A stretch of 31,695 nt of DNA. Source: an uncultured beta proteobacterium (GTDB taxonomy: Bacteria; Pseudomonadota; Gammaproteobacteria; Burkholderiales; SG8-39). Shown one piece after another: positions 8,212 to 14,509 of this stretch. The translations under genes were made by a program, and so were the position numbers. The notes beneath the pieces were generated by a model. That model searched no databases. It was not told the origin of the DNA and was given only the letters and a program-made list of their open reading frames with translations. The stretch lies in assembly GCA_902826155.1 (NCBI GenBank), contig CADEDU010000030.1:41227-72921 (forward strand), read 5' to 3'. How positions within the stretch are numbered: the first letter of the stretch is position 1; each line of letters starts with the position of its first letter.

Positions 8212-8937
8212 ATGAGCAAGAGCGAGTTTCGCCAGCAGTTGGAAGAGGCCATCAAGCAGCGCCACTCCGCCGTGCATCCATGGAGCGAAGCGTGGACCAG
8301 CGGGAAGCTCAATCGCCATCTGCTGGGCGAGTGGGTGAAACAGCACTACCACTACGTGGGCCACTTCACCCAGTGGCTGGGCACGATCTACTCGAATTGT
8401 CCGCACTGGGACGTGCAGCAGTTCGTGCTGGAGAACATAGCCGAGGAAGAGGGCATGGTCGGCCAGGCGGGCATGGCGCCGGTGCGGCACGCCGATCTGC
8501 TGCTCGATTTCGCCGAAGCATGCGGCAAGACGCGCAAGGAAATCCTCGATGCGCCGATCAATGGCGAGTTGCTGCCCGAAACGCTCGGTCTGCAGTCGTG
8601 GTGTTATCGGCAAGCGCAGCGGCCGTTCGTCGAGGCACTCGCTGGACTGATCGTCGGGTTGGAATCGCAGGTGCCGGCGATCTATTCGAAGACGACCCCG
8701 CCGCTGATCGAGAAGTACGGGTTCACCGAGGACGAGGTGACGTTCTTCAGCATCCACATCATCGCCGACCAGGAACACGGCGAGCGCGGCTTCGAGATCC
8801 TGGAGAAGTACGCCGAGACCGCGGAGCAGAAGGCGGCGTGCGTCCGGCTGGTGCGCGAAGCGACCGGCATGCGTCGGCTCTATCTCGACGGGCTCTACAA
8901 CCGCTACCTCGCTGTGCCGTTGCAAAAGGCCGCCTGA
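8212..8937 (+). CDS. Haem-oxygenase-like diiron oxidase family protein (HDO / PqqC-TenA fold)
   Basis: 241 aa, all-helical by appearance. The spacing H182-x3-D186-x2-H189 (IHIIADQEHGERG), with E151, H93 and the E74/E78-E80 cluster (FVLENIAEEEG), fits the six-ligand diiron set of the haem-oxygenase-like oxidase (HDO) superfamily. The H-x3-D-x2-H spacing equals that of the Chlamydia protein CADD as I recall it. The closest named relatives are PqqC-like and TenA-like proteins, but conserved metal ligands argue for an iron enzyme rather than a thiaminase or PqqC. The ATG at 8212 has AAGGAG at 8201-8206. An intrinsic terminator follows at 9020-9050. The substrate is unknown; the neighbouring Rieske protein could be its electron donor (inference). 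Confidence 0.8.
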   Translation: MSKSEFRQQLEEAIKQRHSAVHPWSEAWTSGKLNRHLLGEWVKQHYHYVGHFTQWLGTIYSNCPHWDVQQFVLENIAEEEGMVGQAGMAPVRHADLLLDFAEACGKTRKEILDAPINGELLPETLGLQSWCYRQAQRPFVEALAGLIVGLESQVPAIYSKTTPPLIEKYGFTEDEVTFFSIHIIADQEHGERGFEILEKYAETAEQKAACVRLVREATGMRRLYLDGLYNRYLAVPLQKAA

Positions 8938-8971
8938 GCAGCGCGCGATTTGTATCCTGCGCTGTCCGTTT

Positions 8972-9003
8972 CTTAAAGCGTCCACTGCTTACAGCGTCTA
9001 CTT
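8972..9003. repeat. Two-unit 16-bp tandem repeat
   Basis: CTTAAAGCGTCCACTG (8972-8987) is followed directly by CTTACAGCGTCTACTT (8988-9003), identical at 13 of 16 positions. It sits in the spacer between the HDO gene and the glcG-like gene, just before the terminator hairpin. It may be a paired binding site or chance duplication. Confidence 0.5.
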
Positions 9004-9019
9004 TTCACGCCGACCACCA

Positions 9020-9050
9020 GGCCGGGCTCGACCGCCCGGCCTTGTTTTTT
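9020..9050 (+). terminator. Intrinsic terminator after the HDO gene
   Basis: A perfect 8-bp stem GGCCGGGC / GCCCGGCC with a 6-base loop is followed by TTGTTTTTT on the plus strand, a textbook rho-independent terminator. It ends only 14 bases before the start codon of the next gene, so that gene must either be read through from upstream or be transcribed from a promoter very close to or inside the terminator. Confidence 0.9.
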
Positions 9051-9064
9051 CCGGGGCACTCGCC

Positions 9065-9493
9065 ATGCATACCTTCAAGACCCTTACCCTCGAAGAAGCC
9101 CACATCATCCTGGATGCAGCACAGAAGAAGTCCGAAGAGATCGGCGTCGCACACGTGCTGTGCATCGCCGACAACGCCGGTTATCCGATCGCGCTGCGCC
9201 GACTGAACGGCGGCAAGGTGACCAGCGTGGATATCGCGATCAACAAGGCATTCACCGCTGCGGGCCACCGGCGGCCAACGCATCAATACAAAAACACTTA
9301 TCCGGGCGAAGAGGCGTTCGGCATTTTCACCCAACACTTCGGCCGTTTCACCGTGTTCGTCGGTGGTTTCCCGATCATGGTGGACGGGCAGTGCGTCGGT
9401 TCGATCGGCGCGTCGGGCGGCAACGGCGAGCAGGACATCGCCTCGTGTGAAGCAGGCATCGCCGCGTTCATGAAGCACATCGGCCGTTCCTGA
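9065..9493 (+). CDS. GlcG/HbpS-like haem-degrading/binding domain protein
   Basis: 142 aa covering the whole GlcG/HbpS (PF03928) domain: LTLEEAHIILDAAQKKSEEIG at the start, VLCIADNAGYPIALRRLNGG in the core, SVDIAINKAFTAAGHRRPT, and a glycine-rich GGFPIMVDGQCVGSIGASGG followed by EQDIASCEAGIAAF. No signal peptide, so probably cytoplasmic. HbpS binds haem, while GlcG-type members sit in many catabolic operons with unknown function. The gene begins 14 bases after a strong terminator; upstream of the ATG only CCGGGGC resembles a ribosome site. It is 24 bases from the GntR gene, suggesting one transcript with it. Confidence 0.85.
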   Translation: MHTFKTLTLEEAHIILDAAQKKSEEIGVAHVLCIADNAGYPIALRRLNGGKVTSVDIAINKAFTAAGHRRPTHQYKNTYPGEEAFGIFTQHFGRFTVFVGGFPIMVDGQCVGSIGASGGNGEQDIASCEAGIAAFMKHIGRS

Positions 9494-9517
9494 CCCGGGC
9501 GCTGAGGACTGTAACCG

Positions 9518-10267
9518 GTGGCACGCGCGCGGCCCCCTTCCGGTGCCATGGTGGCTACGCGCGCTTCCGCTGCCTCGATCGGCGCCACACATTCGCCGCT
9601 TGGTCAGGTAGTGATCGAGACCCTGCGGCGCTCCATTCAGCGCGGCAGCTATCGGCCGGGAGAGCGCCTGGTCGAAGATCGGCTCGCCCGCGAACTCGGT
9701 GTCTCGCGCATACCGGTACGCGAAGCGCTGCGGGTGCTGGCATCCGAAGGGCTGGTGCAGATCGCGCCGCGTCGTGGTGCTTCGGTGGCCGCTCTGTCGC
9801 GCCAGTCGGTGCACGAGATGATCGAGGTACGCGCGACGTTGGAAGGGTTGAATGCCAGGCTCGCCGCGAGGCATCGCGCGCCGGAAGTCGTTGCGGCACT
9901 GCGCGAGGTGCTGGAGCGGGGCAACACAGCAGCGGCGCGCAGCGACGCGGACGCGCTGGTCGAGCTCAACGATCGCTTCCACGACCTGCTCGCCAATGCC
10001 GGCCGCAACGAAGTACTCGGGGAGTTGATGCGCACGCTGCGGTCACGCACGACGCCGCTGTTTGCGTCGATGAGCCGGCGCCGCGCACGCGACACGTGGA
10101 GCGAGCATGCCGCGATCGTCAAGGCAGTGATCGCAGGCGACGAAGATCGCGCCGCGGAACTGGCCGCTGATCATGTGGCACGGGCGGGCGACCGGGTGGT
10201 TGCCGGAGATTCCATCGAACCCACCGCGCGCAAACGCGGCGCGCGAACACGCTCGCCCCGCCAGTAG
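9518..10267 (+). CDS. GntR-family transcriptional regulator, FCD subfamily
   Basis: 249 aa from a GTG start. GAGGA at 9504-9508 lies 9 bases upstream of the GTG, supporting it; an ATG at residue 11 is the alternative. Residues about 28-95 form the winged helix (RPGERLVEDRLARELGVSR, then IPVREALRVLASEGLVQIAPRRG). Residues about 100-225 form the all-helical FCD effector domain, with D and H in ELNDRFHDLL and later histidines (WSEHAAIVKAV, AADHVARAG), as expected for a metal-assisted carboxylate-binding pocket. Such regulators usually repress a catabolic operon until an organic acid binds. Context suggests control of the Rieske/HDO/glcG-like genes, with a candidate operator at 8122-8133. The effector is unknown. 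Confidence 0.92.
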   Translation: MARARPPSGAMVATRASAASIGATHSPLGQVVIETLRRSIQRGSYRPGERLVEDRLARELGVSRIPVREALRVLASEGLVQIAPRRGASVAALSRQSVHEMIEVRATLEGLNARLAARHRAPEVVAALREVLERGNTAAARSDADALVELNDRFHDLLANAGRNEVLGELMRTLRSRTTPLFASMSRRRARDTWSEHAAIVKAVIAGDEDRAAELAADHVARAGDRVVAGDSIEPTARKRGARTRSPRQ

Positions 10268-10307
10268 AATCGCCGCTACCCTTTTCAGGCCATCAAGGAG
10301 ATCCGTC

Positions 10308-10712
10308 ATGCGAGCCCCCGTTGTCGGCGCGAGTCTCAATCGCAAGATCGTGATCGACGTGCCACGCACGATCGATTTTCTGGGCGAGACCCTGCGCGTG
10401 TACTCCACGCCGTCGATGGTGCGCGACGTCGAACTCGCCTGCCGCGATCTGCTGCTGCAGTTCTGCGATCAGGGCGAGGACAACGTCGGCACCGGCATCA
10501 GCTTGTCGCACAAGGGTTCGACCCTGCTCGGCATGACCGTCGAGGTGACGGTGAGCATCAAGGCGGTCGAGGGCCGCCGTGTGAGCTTCGCCACGCTGGT
10601 ACGCGATGGTGACGAGGAGATCTCCAGCGGGGAGCACGGCCGGTTCGTGGTCGACATCGAAAAGGTGCGCGCCCGCATGGCCGAGAAAGCGGCGAAGGTG
10701 CGCGGCGGCTGA
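10308..10712 (+). CDS. FlK-like hotdog thioesterase
   Basis: 134 aa. The sequence follows fluoroacetyl-CoA thioesterase FlK closely in its second half (GTGISLSH, VEGRRVSF, EISSGEH). Candidate catalytic residues T34, E42 and H68 have the same spacing (8 and 26) as the FlK triad T42/E50/H76 as I recall it. Proteins of this group hydrolyse small acyl-CoA thioesters; few act on fluoroacetyl-CoA. The ATG at 10308 has AAGGAG at 10295-10300. It lies 40 bases after the GntR gene in the same direction and may be co-regulated. The substrate is unknown; an acyl-CoA from the nearby oxygenase pathway is a guess. Confidence 0.8.
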   Translation: MRAPVVGASLNRKIVIDVPRTIDFLGETLRVYSTPSMVRDVELACRDLLLQFCDQGEDNVGTGISLSHKGSTLLGMTVEVTVSIKAVEGRRVSFATLVRDGDEEISSGEHGRFVVDIEKVRARMAEKAAKVRGG

Positions 10713-10719
10713 ATCGGCC

Positions 10720-10757
10720 GGCGGCAAGCGCTCGCTGCGTCCAGCCCGATTGCCGCC
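10720..10757. terminator. Inverted repeat between convergent genes
   Basis: GGCGGCAA (10720-10727) and TTGCCGCC (10750-10757) are perfect inverted copies with a 22-base loop, in the spacer between the convergent thioesterase (+) and CPBP protease (-) genes. There is no T run on either side, so termination is only suggested by position. Confidence 0.35.
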
Positions 10758-10784
10758 CAGGGTCAGTGGCTTACCACGAGTGGC

Positions 10785-11315
10785 TTAGCGTGAGCCGAAC
10801 AGACTGAAGAATCCGAGGTTGTAAAAGGCGTGCATCAGCACGCACGGCACGATGCTGCCGAACCGCTCGCGCAGATGGCCGAATACCAACGATGGAAAGA
10901 ACGTCGCAAACGCCTGCGGCGGCGCCTGATGGATGAGATGGGCGGCTGCAAACAGCGAGCTTGCGACGAAGTTGGCCGCGCTGATTCCCGGCAGCGCACG
11001 GTGCTGCAAATGCTTGGCTAGCGACGGTTGCAGCCAGCCGCGAAACACGATCTCTTCGAGCAGCGGATAGATCGCGACGACGGCGACAAAGCGCCAGGGC
11101 GATTCGCGCAGCAGGCGCGGCGGGAACGCGAACTCGATCGAATGCGGTGAGTACGCTGCCAGCACGGCCCAGACGATCGGGCCGAGCGCCAGGCACAACC
11201 AGAAATGCCAGTCGTGCCGGAAATCGAAGGTGTTCGATGGTTGCGTGAGCAAGCCTTGGCGATGGTCAACGCGTACGGCGCCGGCGCGACTGGGCCGCAA
11301 TGCGTAAGAGCGCAA
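10785..11315 (-). CDS. CPBP (Rce1-like) glutamic intramembrane protease, probable MrtJ-type sorting enzyme
   Basis: Up to 176 aa. The CPBP/CAAX-protease motifs are present: EEIVFR (E87, E88, R92), FAAAH (H126) and HAFYN (H162, N166), embedded in four to five hydrophobic segments. These glutamic-type endopeptidases cleave inside or next to membrane segments. The start is uncertain: there is no ATG, only TTG codons at 11315, 11300 and 11252, none with a clear ribosome site. The first overlaps the end of the S8 gene, and 11252 would start 13 bases after its stop and still include all hydrophobic segments. Overlap or tight spacing suggests translational coupling. The preceding gene encodes a protein with a Cys-containing C-terminal sorting signal, the expected substrate of the MrtJ group. 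MrtJ is an inference from motifs plus context. Confidence 0.85.
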   Translation of the reverse strand: MRSYALRPSRAGAVRVDHRQGLLTQPSNTFDFRHDWHFWLCLALGPIVWAVLAAYSPHSIEFAFPPRLLRESPWRFVAVVAIYPLLEEIVFRGWLQPSLAKHLQHRALPGISAANFVASSLFAAAHLIHQAPPQAFATFFPSLVFGHLRERFGSIVPCVLMHAFYNLGFFSLFGSR

Positions 11316-13014
11316 TCAGTGCAAGCAGAATCAGGACGAAATCGCCCTGGCCGCTTGTGGCGAGCGTGCATCCGCCACCGCCGCCACCACCTCCGCCATT
11401 GCCACTCTGAGAGGTAGCCACCGCCCCGCCGCCGCCGAAGGCGATGCCCTGATCGGCTGGCGGGTTGCCTGCTTGCTGAACTGCGCCCAACGCGTCGGCC
11501 ATTCCGGCGCCGCAGTTGTTCTGCGGGCAGACGCCGGCTGCGAAAGGCCGGGCGGTTGAGCGTAGCAGCGCGTAGATCTGATACGGCTTGAGCGCGCCGT
11601 TCACGGTGATCATCAGCGAGGCAATGCCCGACACATGCGCGGCCGCTTCGCTTGTGCCGATCACCCACGCGAACGCATCGGTTGTGCTGGGTGTCGTCTG
11701 CCCAGCGTTGAACAGCGAAAGCACGCCGCGGTCGGTTGGTGGTCCGCCGGCGTTGCTGGAGAAGTAGCCACCGGGTGCGCTGATGGCGACGTTGCTGCCC
11801 GTGTTGGCGTAAGGCGCAAGCGCGCCGTTGATGTCATGCGCGGTGACGTTGATGACGCCCTTGCAATTGCCCGGTGAGATGTTTTCGCTCGCGCCGGCCT
11901 GGTTGCCCGCCGCAGTGATGATGGCGCGGGTGATGCCGGCCTGCAGCGCGGCATCGATGGCCTCCTGCTCCAATCGACTGCAGCCGCCGACGCCACCCAG
12001 ACTCATGTTGATGATGTTCGCAGGCGTCGCGTTGGTGGGTACGCCCGGTACCGACAGGCCTGCCGCCCAGCGCAACCCGTCGATAATGTCGGAGGTGTAG
12101 CCGCCGCATTTACCGAGCACGCGCACCGGCTGCATCCTTGCGGACCAGTTGATGCCGGTGATGCCGTAGTTGTTGGCGGAGGCGCCGATGATTCCGGCGG
12201 TGTGAGTGCCATGCCAGTCGCTGTTCTGCGCGGTCGAGCAATCGGTGAATGGCGGCTGACCGGCCTCCAGCGCGGAGATCCAGTTGCCCGGATCGCTCGG
12301 GTCGGCGTCGCGCCCGTCGCCGTCGTTCGCGGTTTTGAACGACCCATCAGGTTCAGCGCTCACGAAGTCGTAGCCGGTAACCAGACGCCCGACGAGATCG
12401 GGGTTATTGGGCAGCACGCCTGTATCGAGTACCGCGATGATGGTGCTTGTCGAACCGGTCGTGATGGACCAGGCGGGTTCGGCGTTGATGCCGCCCACCG
12501 TAGCCTGCAAGTTCCATTGTCCGGCACGAATCGGCGACGCGGCGTACAGCGGATCGGTCGGCACCAGCAACGGATACTTGCGTCGATCGGGTTCGGCGTG
12601 CGCGATCGAAGGGTCCTGCATCAACCGCGCCGCGATCCGCTGCACTTCGTCGAGCGGCATGTCATGCGTAAGCCGCAACACCTGCGCGCCGCTGCCCGTC
12701 TGGCGCAGCGGTATGAGTGAAGTGCGCGCGACGATTTCCAGCGCGCGTGCCTGCGCGACGCTCATCGGTTCCGCTCGCACGCCTTGCGCCTGCGCACGCG
12801 CAGGATCGGCTGGATCGACATTGGCAGTCGATTCGCGCAAGCGCACGATCAGTCGGTTGGTGGTTTCGCCGCCGAACTGCGCGAGCGGATTGGCGGCGGG
12901 GCGCGCGTGGATGAACGCCGAATCATCGGCATTCACGGTCATCGCGTTGGGCACCAGCACGCCGATCAACGCGCTGATCGCGATCGTGGCCCGAGAGCGG
13001 GGGGCGCGACTCAT
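11266..13014 (-). CDS. Secreted S8 (subtilisin-like) serine protease with Cys-containing C-terminal sorting signal
   Basis: 582 aa. A signal peptide covers residues 1-29 (basic MSRAPRSR, hydrophobic IAISALIGVLVP, Ala at the end). A propeptide-like region follows (about 45-145). The S8 catalytic domain has D197 (VLDTGV), H268 (DWHGTHTAG), N371 (AAGNQ) and S455 (GTSEAAAH). The C-terminus has nine glycines, C549, TLATSGQGDF, a hydrophobic stretch (VLILLALIALL) and a final RRRRTR. This tripartite tail matches JDVT-CTERM-type sorting signals. The expected path is Sec export, T2SS passage, and cleavage at the tail by the adjacent CPBP protease with the Cys possibly lipid-modified (inference). The ATG at 13014 is preceded by AGGAGAGG. 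The Pro usual in GTSxAxPH is Ala here. Confidence 0.95.
   Translation of the reverse strand: MSRAPRSRATIAISALIGVLVPNAMTVNADDSAFIHARPAANPLAQFGGETTNRLIVRLRESTANVDPADPARAQAQGVRAEPMSVAQARALEIVARTSLIPLRQTGSGAQVLRLTHDMPLDEVQRIAARLMQDPSIAHAEPDRRKYPLLVPTDPLYAASPIRAGQWNLQATVGGINAEPAWSITTGSTSTIIAVLDTGVLPNNPDLVGRLVTGYDFVSAEPDGSFKTANDGDGRDADPSDPGNWISALEAGQPPFTDCSTAQNSDWHGTHTAGIIGASANNYGITGINWSARMQPVRVLGKCGGYTSDIIDGLRWAAGLSVPGVPTNATPANIINMSLGGVGGCSRLEQEAIDAALQAGITRAIITAAGNQAGASENISPGNCKGVINVTAHDINGALAPYANTGSNVAISAPGGYFSSNAGGPPTDRGVLSLFNAGQTTPSTTDAFAWVIGTSEAAAHVSGIASLMITVNGALKPYQIYALLRSTARPFAAGVCPQNNCGAGMADALGAVQQAGNPPADQGIAFGGGGAVATSQSGNGGGGGGGGGCTLATSGQGDFVLILLALIALLRIAAQSRRRRTR
11337..11408 (-). other. 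JDVT-CTERM-like sorting tail: Gly tract, Cys and hydrophobic segment
   Basis: This part of the S8 gene encodes residues about 536-559: a glycine run (540-548), the single Cys549 and TLATSGQGDFV leading into the membrane segment; the Arg cluster follows downstream to the stop codon. The invariant Cys after a glycine run separates it from GlyGly-CTERM (rhombosortase) and PEP-CTERM (exosortase) signals. The assignment to the JDVT class among MYXO-, Synergist- and JDVT-CTERM signals rests on the D-F-x-L motif before the hydrophobic segment and on the betaproteobacterial context. Confidence 0.7.
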
Positions 13015-13157
13015 ACCTCTCCTAGATCGAACCCGAGCGCGGACGAGAATGTCCTGAACACGATTTCTGAGCGGGCGGGTTCGTGTTGCTTGTCGCGGTG
13101 CGAGACGGGCCACTTACTGAACTGCCGCCGGGCTTTCCAAGCGGGCGCGGACCAACG

Positions 13158-14372
13158 CTACCTGACGATTGTGTTGAGCTCGAAGATGGGTAGCAGTATA
13201 GCGAGGACAATTGTCAGAACGATCGCGCCCATCGCCAAAATCAACACGGGTTCGAGCAGCGCGACCATCGCGCCGATCCGACGGTCGATTTCGCGGGTCT
13301 GCTGGATCGACGTGCGCTCCAGCATTTCAGCCAGACGGCCGCTCGCCTCGCCACTGGCGATCATGTGCACCATCAGCGCGGGGAAGAGCTTGGGCGCAGC
13401 CAGCGCGCGCGACAGGCTGGCGCCTTCCTGGACACGTTGTGCAGCCTGCTCGAGTGCTTCCCGCATCGGCGTGTTGGTCACCACCCCGCCGCCGGCGCGT
13501 AGCGCCGCGAGCAGCGGCACCTTGCTTCCGACCAGAATCGCCAGTGTGCTCGCAAGACGCGCGGTGTTGAGACCGCGATAAAGCGTGCCGAACAAGGGCA
13601 AACGCAGCGACATACGCTGCCAGCGCGAGCGGATCGCCGGTACCGCCAGCATCAGGCGCGCCCCGACCGCGATGATGATCAGCAATAGTAGCCACACATA
13701 CCAGCCGTTCCTCGCCACGTCGGAGAGCCAGATGAGCGCGCGCGTGAGCCAGGGCAGCACCTGATTGGAGTTCTGGAATACCTGCACCACTTGCGGCACG
13801 ACGTAGATCAACAATCCACCGACGATCACGATCGCGACGAGCACGATCAGCAACGGATAGATGAACGCCAGCGTGACCTTACCGCGCAGCGCGTCGCGTT
13901 CTTCGGTGTAGTCGGCCAGACGCATGAGCACATCGGGCAGCTTGCCCGAGCGTTCGCCGGCATCCACCAGCGTGCGGTACAGCTCGGGGAAAACACGTGA
14001 TTGGTTGCCCAGTGCACGTGCCAGCGACTGGCCCGCCAGCACGTCGCCGCGCACTCCGGCGAACAATTGGCGTTGCGGTTCGGTCTCGGCCTGTTCGATC
14101 AGCGCGTTGAGCGTCTGTTCAACGGTCAGGCCGGCACCCAGCAATGTGGCGAGCTGGCGCGTGGCGATCGCCAGGTTCGCGCCGCGCAGAGGGTTGCGCC
14201 AGCCGCGACGACGCGGGCTGCGGTCGGTTGCGGCCTGGATCGGCTCGACCTCGACCGGGGTGAGGCCCTGCTCGCGCAACGACGCGCGCGCCTGACGCGG
14301 ACTGTCCGATTCGAGTACGCCTCGTTGGATCCGCCCGTTGGTGGCGATCGCTTCGTATCGGAAGCCGGCCAT
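13158..14372 (-). CDS. gspF: T2SS inner-membrane platform protein GspF
   Basis: 404 aa, standard length. GspF forms the inner-membrane platform that couples the GspE ATPase to pseudopilus assembly. Two T2SSF repeats are visible: about 67-190 (ATRQLATLLGAGLTVEQTL, ending in FIYPLLIVLVAIVIV) and about 268-395 (RLASTLAILVGSKVPLLAAL, ending in LEPVLILAMGAIVLTIVLAI), with three main membrane helices. The N-terminus MAGFRYEAIATNGRIQRG is typical for the family. The ribosome site is weak. It is the last gsp gene, 137 bases after gspE, and is followed by the S8 protease gene 143 bases downstream with no terminator visible between them. Confidence 0.96.
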   Translation of the reverse strand: MAGFRYEAIATNGRIQRGVLESDSPRQARASLREQGLTPVEVEPIQAATDRSPRRRGWRNPLRGANLAIATRQLATLLGAGLTVEQTLNALIEQAETEPQRQLFAGVRGDVLAGQSLARALGNQSRVFPELYRTLVDAGERSGKLPDVLMRLADYTEERDALRGKVTLAFIYPLLIVLVAIVIVGGLLIYVVPQVVQVFQNSNQVLPWLTRALIWLSDVARNGWYVWLLLLIIIAVGARLMLAVPAIRSRWQRMSLRLPLFGTLYRGLNTARLASTLAILVGSKVPLLAALRAGGGVVTNTPMREALEQAAQRVQEGASLSRALAAPKLFPALMVHMIASGEASGRLAEMLERTSIQQTREIDRRIGAMVALLEPVLILAMGAIVLTIVLAILLPIFELNTIVR

Positions 14373-14509
14373 GCGCTAGCGGAGACCGTGTAGCGAACCG
14401 GCTTCGTGCAGCCGGCGTTGCGCGCGGGTCCGGAGCGATTCAACGCGCATGCGAGAGCGCTCGGCAGATGTCCGGCGCATGCGGGGACGCAACCGGAGAA
14501 TCGCCACGG

